Shown piece by piece: positions 43,140 to 51,669 of a stretch of DNA of 64,000 bases. Source of the DNA: a virus; the IMG/VR virus record IMGVR_UViG_3300046096_000464, positions 1-64,000 of that record. The stretch is one strand, 5' to 3'. The notes under the pieces are model-generated. The model ran no database searches and was not told where the DNA came from. It worked only from the letters and a program-made list of their open reading frames with translations. The stretch's first letter is position 1, and each line of letters starts with the position of its first letter. Position numbers and translations under genes: made by a program.

Positions 43140-44753
43140 ATGGCAGTCAACTCAAGATTTAAAATTAGAAGAAGTACCACATATAATGGTGCTGTATCAG
43201 CTATCCCCGCAGCAGTCGCGGAACTAGTTCACATTACCACCAACGCCAACAACTATGTCACTAGAGTAGGACATAAATTGTATGTTGGTGTGGGTACTGA
43301 AATTGCCGGACAAGCATCCGAATTTGAGTCTATTGGTGGACAGTACTATACTCAGCTTCTAGATGGTGTAGCTGGGGTTCTCAATCCTTCTGCTGCAATT
43401 ATTACTGATGCAAATAGTCGCATTTCTGGCTTGAATATTGCTAGTGCTGGTACACTGGCACTCAACAACACTGCAAACACCTTTAGCACCACAATTAAAG
43501 CTGCTCCTGGTCTAGCTGCAAACTATGCACTAACCCTACCTACTGTAGTTGGTTCTCCTGGGCAAGCACTATTGACTGATGGTACAGGTATATTATCTTG
43601 GGGTGCCCCAGCAAACAACATTAACAGCACTATTCCTCTTAACACTACTGCTGCGTATGTATTGGCTGACACTGGTGCTAATACATATTTACAAATTAAT
43701 ACTAACACTGGTGCTAATGCTATCACCATTGGTAACATCATTACTACTCAAGGTACTGTAGTAAAACCAAATACCACTGCTGCGTACACGATTACTGATG
43801 GTACAAATACCTTTTTAAGAATCAATACCACTACTGTAACACCATTAACTATTCTGGGTTTTGGTAACGTAGATGTAACCAACACCTTAACTGTTACTGG
43901 TGGTGTCCTTGCAACTGGTGCCGCTACCTCTAGCGTATTCAATACTGTAGCTACCACATTATCTATTGGTGGTGCTGCTACATCTGTAAGTATTGGTGCT
44001 GCTACTGGCACTACTACTGTTAATAACGGGTTATTTATTGGTCTTGGTAGTATTACTACACTAGCTACCACTGCTTCTGTTTTTAATACTACTGCTATTA
44101 CCTTAAACATTGGTGGTGCAGCTACCGTTGTCAATATTGGTGCGGTCACTGGCACCACTACCGTAAGAAATAATTTGGCTGTGACTGGTGGTGGTATTAG
44201 CACTACTGCTCTTACCGCTAGTGTTTTTAACACTACCGCTACTACAGTAAACCTTGCTGGTGCGGCAACTACCGTAACTATTGGTGCGGGTACTGGTACT
44301 ACTTCTGTTAATAACAACTTAGTGGTAGCGGGGAACTTAACTGTTAGTGGGACAACTACTACATTTAATGCAGTCAATGTTTCTGTTCAAGATAGCATCA
44401 TTCAACAAGGTCTAGTTGGTGGTGCTGCTCCTACAGTAGCTACTACATTTGATTTAGGTGCCAAATATAGTTATTTTGATACTACTGCTAAAAATTCTGC
44501 TTTTTTCTTCCAGCGGACTAGTAGACGATTTGTATTAGCGAATAACTCTACGGAAGCGGCCAGTGTCATTTCTGTCGCTACTCCAACAATCAGCAACACC
44601 GATTATGCTCCCCTTGTACTCGGTTCTCTGTATTTGAACGATGAGGCGTGTTCGGTGTTAGGAACGGCGGAACCAGTGATCGCATACCGGACAAATAATG
44701 GTGTAACTGGCAGATTTTTGGATGGAGTAATTTTAGACGCGGGGATTTTCTAG
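43140..44753 (+). CDS. Repetitive tail fibre protein
   Basis: 537 residues. The N-terminal ~70 (SRFKIRRSTTYNGAVSAIPAAVAELVHI...HKLYVGVGTE) is an attachment domain seen in cyanophage fibres. Residues ~230-410 hold at least four imperfect repeats of about 35 residues, each including SVFNTTA-TLNIGGAAT-V-IGA-TGTTTV-NN. The tail (FFFQRTSRRFVLANNS to GRFLDGVILDAGIF) closes the shaft. Internal nucleotide repeats make length variation likely. Role: host contact, inferred. Confidence 0.8.
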   Translation: MAVNSRFKIRRSTTYNGAVSAIPAAVAELVHITTNANNYVTRVGHKLYVGVGTEIAGQASEFESIGGQYYTQLLDGVAGVLNPSAAIITDANSRISGLNIASAGTLALNNTANTFSTTIKAAPGLAANYALTLPTVVGSPGQALLTDGTGILSWGAPANNINSTIPLNTTAAYVLADTGANTYLQINTNTGANAITIGNIITTQGTVVKPNTTAAYTITDGTNTFLRINTTTVTPLTILGFGNVDVTNTLTVTGGVLATGAATSSVFNTVATTLSIGGAATSVSIGAATGTTTVNNGLFIGLGSITTLATTASVFNTTAITLNIGGAATVVNIGAVTGTTTVRNNLAVTGGGISTTALTASVFNTTATTVNLAGAATTVTIGAGTGTTSVNNNLVVAGNLTVSGTTTTFNAVNVSVQDSIIQQGLVGGAAPTVATTFDLGAKYSYFDTTAKNSAFFFQRTSRRFVLANNSTEAASVISVATPTISNTDYAPLVLGSLYLNDEACSVLGTAEPVIAYRTNNGVTGRFLDGVILDAGIF

Positions 44754-44762
44754 TAATATATA

Positions 44763-44879
44763 ATTATTAAATTTAATAAACCCCCTCTAGATGATTCTAG
44801 AGGGGGTTTATTTATGATTTGATACTAGTGTCATTATTCTAGTTTCTATGCTCTACAAGTCATCCTAGACCCCTCTCAG
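44763..44879. repeat. Palindrome, strong terminator and module copy
   Basis: AT palindrome 44763-44779, terminator AAACCCCCTCTAGA/TCTAGAGGGGGTTT (44778-44809) and a module copy (GATACTAGTGTCATTATT... to CCCCTCTCAGCAC, 44818-44880). Confidence 0.75.
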
Positions 44880-45180
44880 CACATAATAGGTTTATCCCAT
44901 GTAAGCTGATTTTCTAAGTGTGCTTCTATTAATTGATCTAGTTTTGTTTGATGTTCTGCTGGGAATACAATATTAGGATCTGGCAACCAATTATCTACTT
45001 CTAATAGATATCTTTCTGGACTGACTAAACCAGATTTTACTCCAAACTGGTAATGAATGTTTTGTAAGTAATTAATTAAGATCTTTTGAACAAAAATTTA
45101 TTCGTTTCTTTATTCTTGGTCTAGCAATTCGTGTTTCATAGCTATTAATATATTGTCAGAATACTCTAGAATACTTTAGA
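44880..45180 (-). pseudogene. Decayed C-terminal half of HNH homing endonuclease
   Basis: Minus strand matches the intact family from the SYETRIA/RPRI strand through SYLQNIHYQFGVKSGLVSPERYL and LPDPNIVFPAEHQTKLDQLIEAHLENQLTWDKPI, with a frameshift near 45075 and no N-terminal HNH half. With the preceding repeats it explains the 475-base gap between fibre genes. Confidence 0.8.
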
Positions 45181-45228
45181 ATCGATAGTAACTATAAATA
45201 TGAATAGAAATATTAAATTTAATAAGAC

Positions 45229-46140
45229 ATGGCTGCTATACAATTATTAAGAAAAAGTAGTACTAATGGAGTAATACCTACTACTGCTCAATTATTATTA
45301 GGAGAATTGGCGATCAATACATTTGAGGGGAGATTATTCAGTAAAAAAAATAACGGCATAGAATCAATCACTGAGTTTGTAAGTACTACCGGAAATTTTA
45401 TAGGTACAATAGATACGATACCCATTGGTAGAGGTACTGGAGGATTAGCAGGAAATATTAGAATAGGTATCGGAGCATTAGCAAATAATACAGGAAGTAC
45501 CTCAAATATAGCGGTAGGAACAAATGCACTAGCCAGTCTTAATGTGGTTAATACTGGCAATAATATTGGATTGGGACAGAATACCCTAACTGCCAATATT
45601 AGTGGTACGGATAATATAGCAATAGGTACAGGCGCATTATCCGCCAATACAGTAAGTGGTGGTTTGGCAATAGGTGTCAATGCAGGTAGTAACAGTACTA
45701 TTGGTGCGGGAAATATATTTTTGGGAAACAATACTACATTAGCTGCTGCTGCTAACACTAATTCAATCGTAATTGGCAATGGTACGGCTGGATTAGGTAA
45801 TAATACTACTGTCATCGGGACTACTGCTACGACATTTACTAAATTGTGGGGAAAATTATCACTAGATAGTACAATTGTTACTGTTGCTGCTACTACATTT
45901 ACTATTAATAAACCAGCAGGAATTCTTCTTTGTTCTGTGGGCAACGCAATCATTACCGTAAATAATAGTTTGGTGACAGTTAATAGTATAGTGTCAGTAC
46001 AGTTAAGAAATATTCCTTCCCCGACTACTGCTGTTATCCGTAATGTGGTAGTCAATAATGGGTCATTTACCATCAACTTTGCGGCAACTCCTACAGTCAC
46101 CCAACCAAGAATATCATTTATTGTTATTGAGACAATCTAA
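45229..46140 (+). CDS. Tail fibre with YadA-like head repeats
   Basis: 303 residues. N-terminal AIQLLRKSSTNGVIPTTAQLLLGELAINT is a fibre attachment motif. Residues ~80-200 carry repeated NIAIGTGAL/GLAIGVNAG/NIFLGNNT units of the left-handed beta-roll seen in trimeric adhesin heads. The C-terminal 90 residues form a different beta domain. A TATAAATA box (45193-45200) and an AT palindrome (45211-45224) precede the ATG. Confidence 0.8.
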   Translation: MAAIQLLRKSSTNGVIPTTAQLLLGELAINTFEGRLFSKKNNGIESITEFVSTTGNFIGTIDTIPIGRGTGGLAGNIRIGIGALANNTGSTSNIAVGTNALASLNVVNTGNNIGLGQNTLTANISGTDNIAIGTGALSANTVSGGLAIGVNAGSNSTIGAGNIFLGNNTTLAAAANTNSIVIGNGTAGLGNNTTVIGTTATTFTKLWGKLSLDSTIVTVAATTFTINKPAGILLCSVGNAIITVNNSLVTVNSIVSVQLRNIPSPTTAVIRNVVVNNGSFTINFAATPTVTQPRISFIVIETI

Positions 46141-46215
46141 ATATACGCGGAGAGGGGTCTAGACTGCCTTACAACGCACGAAAACTCCAAATATGACTAC
46201 AAGTACCAGATTACC
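46141..46215 (+). repeat. Composite module, forward copy
   Basis: GGAGAGGGGTCTAGACTGCC with core 46160-46178 and AAATATGACTACAAGTACC; terminator part absent. Confidence 0.75.
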
Positions 46216-46243
46216 TAAATAATTAATATTAATAATAAAAATT

Positions 46244-46747
46244 ATGTCATTATTACAAACATTAGAAATAGTAGATTTGATTAGTAACAGTATTAATCAA
46301 ATCTCTAACACCAAAATTGCTTTATCGAATCAAGTCGATCAGTTACTAATCAAATTAGAACACCCAGATGTATTAAAATCGATTAGCAATGAAGAATTGC
46401 AACGATGTATCGATGTAATTAATGATGCTGGAGTAGTACTGAATAGAACTTATCCTAATAAAATTGTTCCTTACCCCCGCCCCATTGAATTTAAAAAATA
46501 CTGTACTAATAAGGCGAACCCAGTATACACAGTGTATCAGAAAATTATGTATGCTGCTACTAAAGATCTGGCTAAATTCTCCGCATTATATATATTTTCC
46601 GAGTTGCTCTGGTATGATGTGTATGAGGTGGATAGAGTTGAGCAATCTTTAAAGTACGTGTTATCATTAATTCCGCTTTCTTCCGAGGAATTACAGATAA
46701 TGCAGTTAGCTTGTGATAAGCATTATTTAAACATTAATTTAAGCTAA
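46244..46747 (+). CDS. Hypothetical helical protein, 167 aa
   Basis: 167 residues, helical, with NRTYPNKIVPYPRPIEFKKYC mid-sequence. Last genes of the tail-fibre block, so a fibre-assembly or structural role is possible. Stop precedes a late-type box (46757-46764) for the next gene. Confidence 0.65.
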   Translation: MSLLQTLEIVDLISNSINQISNTKIALSNQVDQLLIKLEHPDVLKSISNEELQRCIDVINDAGVVLNRTYPNKIVPYPRPIEFKKYCTNKANPVYTVYQKIMYAATKDLAKFSALYIFSELLWYDVYEVDRVEQSLKYVLSLIPLSSEELQIMQLACDKHYLNINLS

Positions 46748-46798
46748 TTTTTTGATTATAAATAATAATAATAATAATACAATTGCAAATAATATATC

Positions 46799-47044
46799 AT
46801 GAAATTACAAGAATTCCGCGATGACTTTCAATTACAACTACAACAAGTATCACAAAAAATTCAAGAATTGACTACTGAGTTGCAAGGCTTACAACAGCAA
46901 GCTTTGAAGCTTCAAGGGGCATGTGAGGCGGTAGATCTAATTGATCAAAATATGGATTTAGTAGTACCACAAGTAGTGGATTTTGAAGAACCATCCATTA
47001 TTGATGTAGAATCCACACCAATTAAACGAACTACTAAGAAATAA
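46799..47044 (+). CDS. Small coiled-coil protein
   Basis: 81 residues. Residues 1-45 form a regular coiled coil (LQLQQVSQKIQELTTELQGL), then an acidic segment and a basic KRTTKK end. Such Gln-rich coiled coils with a GACEAVDLI turn occur beside tail genes of cyanophages. TATAAATA lies 35 bases upstream. Precise role unknown. Confidence 0.65.
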   Translation: MKLQEFRDDFQLQLQQVSQKIQELTTELQGLQQQALKLQGACEAVDLIDQNMDLVVPQVVDFEEPSIIDVESTPIKRTTKK

Positions 47045-47049
47045 TAAAT

Positions 47050-47289
47050 ATGGATGTATCTAAACTGCTGGAATCTATTGATACTTTGTCTACTCAAGCC
47101 ATGACCACAATTAGTAATACATTTGATAGTGCCGGAATTACTAATGACCAACTTGCTACTACAAGAATGGCAACTTGTGTTAATTGTCCTCATTTTGTAT
47201 CATCTTCTGCCAAGTGTAGTATTTGTGGGTGCTACATGAAACTCAAATGTAGGTTAATTGGTGCAAAATGTCCAGAAAATTTGTGGTAA
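47050..47289 (+). CDS. Zinc-binding protein (DUF6171-like)
   Basis: 79 residues. The C-terminal half shows TCVNCPHF...KCSICGCYMKLKCRLIGAKCPENLW: paired Cys motifs (CVNC, CSIC-GC, KC, KCP) of a short zinc-finger family common in tailed phages and sometimes labelled DUF6171. Five bases after the coiled-coil gene, so probably one transcript. Function unknown. Confidence 0.75.
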   Translation: MDVSKLLESIDTLSTQAMTTISNTFDSAGITNDQLATTRMATCVNCPHFVSSSAKCSICGCYMKLKCRLIGAKCPENLW

Positions 47290-47318
47290 CTATTCCCTAA
47301 TGTTCTCTCAGATGCCCC

Positions 47319-47548
47319 TAGAATGCCTTGTAAGGTCTTTTGGGGCATTTTGATATAAATCCATATTAAATTTAATACCATGTTGCTGTAGCCAATTCTC
47401 GTTAGACTTAATGTTATTACAAATCTTTCAAAAGAAATATCAAAAAAGATCGAATATCCTCTTGACATTCGATATTCGATAATGTTAGCTTTAGTGCATG
47501 GGGAAAACAAACACCCCAACTAACCACTAAACAGCTAAACGAAATTAT
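47319..47548 (+). promoter_or_regulatory. Module copy, palindrome and operator-like promoter of parB
   Basis: Module core 47319-47337, AT palindrome 47364-47377, then ATCGAATATC (47449-47458) and its perfect inverse GATATTCGAT (47471-47480) bracketing a consensus TTGACA (47462-47467). A weak -10 would fall near 47485. The arms flank the -35 box like an autoregulatory operator. 69 bases separate it from the parB ATG. Confidence 0.6.
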
Positions 47549-48778
47549 ATGTCAATCGAAGTCGTAAACCATACTACAGCAACAGCAACAGGTAAAGTAA
47601 AAAGTCCTTCTGCCTACCTCAAATCTATTACAGACGCAAAGAAAATTGGCGAATTTTTCACAATTCCTTTATCAGCCTTAGAAATATACCCAAACTTCAA
47701 CAAGCGCACTGACTATAAACTCGATGAATTGAAATTATTTATTGAACAAAACAGTGTTAGTGCATTACCAGCTATCAAGCTAATGTATATCGATGGCAAA
47801 TTGTATGTAGAAGAAGGGCATCGGCGACAAAAAGCTTGTGTTGAACTGGACTTGCCCCCAGAAACCCCAATCAAAGTATTTATTGGGGAACCATCATCTT
47901 CCGCAGAAAGACTAGCGCGCCAAATTTCCAGTAATTCTGGGGAGAAATATAATTTTGTAGAGATGGTGGCGGTGGTTAAAGAGTTGATTCAAAAGGAAGG
48001 TATGACCCAGACTCAAGTAGCCAAGATGATTGGTAAAACTCAAGGTTCTGTAAGTCAGATGTCTTTGTTCTTCAATTACAGCAATCTCTTGCTGCTCGAA
48101 ATTCAACATGGTTCCATCAAGTATACACGAGTAATGGAATTACAAAAATCTGGTTATACCGAAGAACAGATTTTAGAAGTAATCAAGAAAAGTACTCATA
48201 ATTCTACTTCAGATAAAGCACCAGTACCACCAATAAATCCTGATTCTGATAAATTAAACCAATTGTTAGGCGACGATCATCCGATAGATGATAAAAATAC
48301 ATCTGGTGGTAAGCGGAAAGGTAGTAAATCTGGTGGTAAGCAGAAAGGTAGTAAATCTGGGGGTACGCGGAAAGGGGATGAACCCGTAGAAGAGGATCTG
48401 ATTAATGCGGAATCCCTAGAAAACCCAGAAGAGGATCTGATTAATGCGGAATCCCTAGAAAACTCAGAAGAGGATCTGATTAATGCGGAATCCCTAGAAA
48501 ACTCAGAAGAGGATCTGATTAATGCGGAATCCCTAGAAAACTCAGAAGATTATGATGACGAAGAACTAAAAAAAGCGGTAATACTCAAAGATAGCGGTGT
48601 TGCTCCCAATAAACCAACTGCAACAGAGACTAGTATTAAAAAAGTTAATGTAAAATTGGTGTTGGTCAATTTCTTCATTGATGCCAAGATTGTTGATAAT
48701 GGCGATGGTACTGTTTCATACAACATCACCCAAGAACAGCACGCTGAGTTTCAGCGTAATTGTATGAATATCCAGTAA
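47549..48778 (+). CDS. parB: ParB/Noc-like DNA-binding protein with acidic repeats
   Basis: 409 residues. Residues 38-130 are a ParB/Srx-like N-terminal domain (FTIPLSALEIYPNFNKRTDY, LYVEEGHRRQKACVEL with the GxxR-type motif, SAERLARQISSN). Residues 150-190 are the ParB helix-turn-helix (GMTQTQVAKMIGKTQGSVSQMSLF). A KGSKSGG basic linker is followed by four near-identical 13-residue EEDLINAESLENS repeats (about 48389-48547). No ParA is visible. It may regulate transcription or segregate replicons. Its promoter carries an inverted repeat that could be its own site. Confidence 0.85.
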   Translation: MSIEVVNHTTATATGKVKSPSAYLKSITDAKKIGEFFTIPLSALEIYPNFNKRTDYKLDELKLFIEQNSVSALPAIKLMYIDGKLYVEEGHRRQKACVELDLPPETPIKVFIGEPSSSAERLARQISSNSGEKYNFVEMVAVVKELIQKEGMTQTQVAKMIGKTQGSVSQMSLFFNYSNLLLLEIQHGSIKYTRVMELQKSGYTEEQILEVIKKSTHNSTSDKAPVPPINPDSDKLNQLLGDDHPIDDKNTSGGKRKGSKSGGKQKGSKSGGTRKGDEPVEEDLINAESLENPEEDLINAESLENSEEDLINAESLENSEEDLINAESLENSEDYDDEELKKAVILKDSGVAPNKPTATETSIKKVNVKLVLVNFFIDAKIVDNGDGTVSYNITQEQHAEFQRNCMNIQ

Positions 48779-48784
48779 TTTAAT

Positions 48785-48812
48785 AAGGGAACGCTTGATA
48801 CCGATCCCTTTA
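48785..48812 (+). terminator. Weak hairpin after parB
   Basis: AAGGGA pairs with TCCCTT across a 14-base loop. Modest stability, with no clean T run. Confidence 0.35.
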
Positions 48813-48873
48813 ATGACAAGAAGGTATTAAGTCAAACTACTTCAATTTTAACCTTTTTTTAACCATTTACTAC

Positions 48874-48903
48874 TTGACTTATTAACGTCGTATGTACTAT
48901 ACT
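48874..48903 (+). promoter_or_regulatory. Strong sigma70-like promoter
   Basis: TTGACT (48874-48879), 18-base spacer, TATACT (48898-48903). It implies transcription from about 48910, which fixes the next start codon at 48959. Confidence 0.7.
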
Positions 48904-48958
48904 AACTGTAATGAGTCTAAAACTCACGTCTTCTAACCCAAACAAGGAATATCGAAAC

Positions 48959-49177
48959 ATGAACGCTAAAGATATGATCATTTCATCGGTAGACTCTAAT
49001 GGAGATGTCACTATTCTTGCCACTAAGTACGATCCCACAATTCTCCACCCTATCACGGTGTTTGCCAACACTGGATTTTACGGGTGGATTCTAAAAATCC
49101 ACGACAACAAAACTACGATTAATAATGATGCTCCTACCAGCATCTTAAATCGAGTATATAACTTAATCACTTGGTAG
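48959..49177 (+). CDS. Hypothetical early protein, 72 aa
   Basis: 72 residues from ATG 48959, which has AAGGA upstream; the in-frame ATG 48911 would lie at the transcription start. Mainly beta, with a hydrophobic-aromatic middle (VFANTGFYGWILKIH). Own promoter and a very strong terminator downstream make this a one-gene transcript, typical of an early host-takeover gene. Family not recognised. Confidence 0.65.
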   Translation: MNAKDMIISSVDSNGDVTILATKYDPTILHPITVFANTGFYGWILKIHDNKTTINNDAPTSILNRVYNLITW

Positions 49178-49193
49178 ATTCTATGTCCAATCC

Positions 49194-49225
49194 AACTAAG
49201 TCCACACATTTGTGTGGACTTAGTT
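49194..49225 (+). terminator. Strong terminator hairpin
   Basis: AACTAAGTCCACACA pairs base for base with TGTGTGGACTTAGTT (15 bp, 2-base loop). Confidence 0.8.
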
Positions 49226-49316
49226 GATGCTACTTTAGTATTATAAACTTTCTTCTCTGTTTCTGTTTACCCACTTCAAAAAAAAAATATAACTAAAAAG
49301 TTATCTTTTTTTTGTT

Positions 49317-49465
49317 ATTGGGATAAGCCAATTATGCTCTCAGATCCGTCTAGAGTGCCCCTCAACGCACGAAAACTAGAATAATGACTTACTATATCAA
49401 ATTACAGCTGTCGTGCCTTACAGAGCATTCTAGAGGGATATTAAATTTGATATAGTAAGTCATCA
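49317..49465. repeat. Two opposed module copies within a 20-bp inverted repeat
   Basis: Begins with a homing-endonuclease C-terminal relic (WDKPIML, 49320-49337), then a forward core (49351-49369) and a reverse core (49413-49431). ATGACTTACTATATCAAATT (49384-49403) is repeated in perfect inverse at 49444-49463. The inner 40 bases hold the reverse core. With the promoter below, this covers the 395-base gap after 49177. Confidence 0.8.
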
Positions 49466-49512
49466 TATTAATATTGGGATATCCGCCATTGTGCTTAATC
49501 TGTTAAAATGGC

Positions 49513-49541
49513 TTGCAATTAGATCGGATTAGTGAGATAGT
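49513..49541 (+). promoter_or_regulatory. Early cassette promoter (TTGCAA-17-GATAGT)
   Basis: One of five near-identical promoters; others at 53063-53091, 55308-55336, 56788-56816 and 59179-59208 (18-base spacer). The conserved block runs from TTAAAAT upstream through AGATCGGATTAGTG to GATAGT and a GAGGTAAGCAAAC leader. Confidence 0.6.
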
Positions 49542-49572
49542 TAAAACAGTTAAACAAGACAACCAAAATAAT

Positions 49573-49665
49573 ATGACATATCTTGAATTATACGATGTAT
49601 TACACAAGCTGTTCCCAGATCTGGTAGGAGAACTCAACAATCTAGATTATCGGAGATTTGGGTAA
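49573..49665 (+). CDS. Short early gene interrupted by the TnpB element
   Basis: MTYLELYDVLHKLFPDLVGELNNLDYRRFG, 30 residues directly behind an early cassette promoter and leader, ending where the TnpB element starts. A continuation SNTNICINIEVSIVS lies in an open frame right after the element's right end (~50988), so the original gene may have been about 45 codons. Confidence 0.45.
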   Translation: MTYLELYDVLHKLFPDLVGELNNLDYRRFG

Positions 49666-49704
49666 AAACCCCGTCCTGAAGGACGGCTTTCTTCTAATTG
49701 CTCC

Positions 49705-49733
49705 TTGACTTTCTATATTTTCTCCGCTATACT
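49705..49733 (+). promoter_or_regulatory. tnpB promoter
   Basis: TTGACT-17-TATACT inside the left end, 27 bases before the tnpB ATG. Confidence 0.7.
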
Positions 49734-49759
49734 ATATACATATCCCATTAATCAATACA

Positions 49760-50896
49760 ATGCTTTCTCGCTATAATTATCGATTTTATCCAACTCCTCA
49801 CCAACAGTTGCGCCTTGCGCATACTTTTGGTTGCTGTCGTTTTGTTTATAATCATATTTTAGCGATTATTAAATCTAATACTCTCAAATTTACTTCTGCT
49901 TACGATCTAATTAAACTTGTTACTTTACTTAAATCTGAGCACACTTTTCTGAAAGATGTCTCGTCTGTTGCTCTTCAACAATCTGTTTCTAATTTAGGTA
50001 GTTCGTTTAAAAACTTTTTTGATTCCCTGAAAGGGAAACGCAAAGGTCAAAAAATAGGTTTCCCTAAATTTAAAAAACGTACTAATTCTCAAAGTTGTAC
50101 ATTTCAATCTAATGGGTATCAATTACTAGCAAATGGCGAAATATCTATAGCTAAAATCGGTACGATTAAACCTATATATTCTCGCGAATTGCCTTCTACC
50201 CCTACTTCTTGCACGATTACTAAAGATTGTGCAGATAGATATTTTATCAGTTTTGTCGTACAAGTAGAACCAGTACAAATATATAGCGAATCACCGAGTA
50301 TCGGTATCGATTTAGGTATTCAAACTTTTGCTATTTGTTCTGATGGGACTGCATATAAATCTCCTAATACCTATAATAAACTCTATGACAAGATTGCTAA
50401 AGCACAACATAAACATGCTAAGTCACAACCAGGATCTAAACGTAGAAACAATCTTAGGCTTTCGATAGCAAAATTACATAACAAAATTACTGATATTCGT
50501 AAGGATTTCCATCATAAAGTAAGTACTTTAATTTGCAGCAAAAACCAAACTGTAAGTTTAGAACATCTGAATGTAAAAGGAATGCTTGCTAATCGAAAAT
50601 TGTCGAAAGCAATAAGTAGACAAGGGTGGAGTAATTTTGTAGTACTAATTAAAGCTAAATGTGATAAATTTGGGAGAGAATTTGTACAGATAGGGAGATT
50701 CTATCCAAGCAGTCAGATATGTAACGAGTGTGGATACCGATGGGGTTCGCTAGACTTGTCCATAAGGACGATTAAATGCGAAAGATGCGGAGTAATACAC
50801 GATAGAGACATAAATGCAGCAAAGAATATAGATAAAGTCGGCATCGGTCATGGGCACGACTATAAATGTGCGGTGAGAGCAGGTAAGACTAGATAG
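49760..50896 (+). CDS. tnpB: TnpB RNA-guided nuclease
   Basis: 378 residues, full length for compact TnpB. N-terminal helix-turn-helix-like YRFYPTPHQQLRLAHTFGCCRFVYNH; RuvC residues in GIDLGIQ (Asp ~184), SLEHLNVKG (Glu ~267) and HDRDINAAKNI (Asp ~350); a zinc finger CNECG...CERCG between the last two. All catalytic residues are present, so it is probably active. TnpB uses an omegaRNA from the element's right end to cut DNA next to a TAM and so retain the element. Confidence 0.93.
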   Translation: MLSRYNYRFYPTPHQQLRLAHTFGCCRFVYNHILAIIKSNTLKFTSAYDLIKLVTLLKSEHTFLKDVSSVALQQSVSNLGSSFKNFFDSLKGKRKGQKIGFPKFKKRTNSQSCTFQSNGYQLLANGEISIAKIGTIKPIYSRELPSTPTSCTITKDCADRYFISFVVQVEPVQIYSESPSIGIDLGIQTFAICSDGTAYKSPNTYNKLYDKIAKAQHKHAKSQPGSKRRNNLRLSIAKLHNKITDIRKDFHHKVSTLICSKNQTVSLEHLNVKGMLANRKLSKAISRQGWSNFVVLIKAKCDKFGREFVQIGRFYPSSQICNECGYRWGSLDLSIRTIKCERCGVIHDRDINAAKNIDKVGIGHGHDYKCAVRAGKTR

Positions 50897-51005
50897 TAAC
50901 CCTTACGGGGTAATTGTGTAGCAATTGTTCTGAGAAACGCAAAGGAATCCCTGAGAGAAGCGATGCTTTAGCACAGGGAGGTATGTCAAATCTAACACAA
51001 ATATC
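50830..51005 (+). ncRNA. Putative omegaRNA overlapping the tnpB 3' end
   Basis: By analogy with characterised TnpB systems the guide RNA runs through the end of tnpB and the right-end hairpins (50897-50988, several GC-rich stems) and its guide is the ~16-20 bases after TATGTCAA (from 50989). Inferred from element structure, not from any promoter. Confidence 0.45.
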
Positions 51006-51064
51006 TGTATTAACATTGAGGTTAGTATAGTAAGTTGAATAACATTCCTACCAGGCACATATTA

Positions 51065-51571
51065 ATGTCATTCCCCAAAAATTGTTATCGAATTCGCGCT
51101 ACCGTACCATCATTCGGCACTCATCTAATTTCGGAATTACAAGAATTTTTTAATATTACCAGAGACATAATAAAAGCAGATCTATTACATTATGTCACAA
51201 ATATTAAAAAAGAATACGAATTTATGCGGTTTAGTATATCAGAAATAGCCGAAGATGGCTATGATGAACAATTTAGTATTATAAAATATTTCAAGTTAGA
51301 TGACGACAATCGAGTAATTTATGTAAAAGAATTATTCAATGATCCGCAAGCTATAATAGATTTTGCGGATAATACGATAGGTGTAACCGAGTTAGTAGAT
51401 ACACTTGCTGAGGTTCTATATAGGTATATTTCCATACCACCAAAATTATTACTTTTTGTTGAGTATTTGAATGAAAATGAGTATTACACAATGTTTCCTT
51501 GGGAAACATTGTCAGAGTATTTTATTCGGCACCATCATATACTAGACCGATATCATTTAACTAGTAAATAA
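51065..51571 (+). CDS. Hypothetical early protein, 168 aa
   Basis: 168 residues from ATG 51065; an in-frame TTG at 51035 is an alternative. Helical and acidic with many Tyr and Phe residues (PWETLSEYFIRHHH at the end). First gene after the TnpB element, now separated from the early promoter at 49513. No family recognised. Confidence 0.6.
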   Translation: MSFPKNCYRIRATVPSFGTHLISELQEFFNITRDIIKADLLHYVTNIKKEYEFMRFSISEIAEDGYDEQFSIIKYFKLDDDNRVIYVKELFNDPQAIIDFADNTIGVTELVDTLAEVLYRYISIPPKLLLFVEYLNENEYYTMFPWETLSEYFIRHHHILDRYHLTSK

Positions 51572-51669
51572 ACAAACATTCCTCAAAATAGCCTATAGAC
51601 AATTCAGAACGGATCGAATAAAATACTATATGAGTTGAGCAAACATAATTCTACCAAAATGGAACTAAA

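Larger units (their letters stand above)
49666..50988 (+). mobile_element. IS605-family element with tnpB only
   Basis: Left end: CCCCGTCCTGAAGGACGG hairpin (~49670-49690), the typical subterminal hairpin of cyanobacterial IS605-type elements. Right end: AATCCCTG...CAGGGAGGTATGTCAA hairpin ending at 50988. No tnpA is present between the ends, so the element depends on a transposase in trans. It lies inside an early-gene cassette. Exact borders are uncertain by a few bases. Confidence 0.8.

Noticed and set aside
43523-44377. Long minus-strand frame opposite the fibre gene
   Set aside because: Produced by the sense repeat pattern; its Val/Pro-rich composition is an artefact of reverse reading.
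45288-46100. 270-codon minus-strand frame opposite the YadA-like fibre
   Set aside because: Same cause: antisense of Ala/Gly/Asn repeats; no start region or family.
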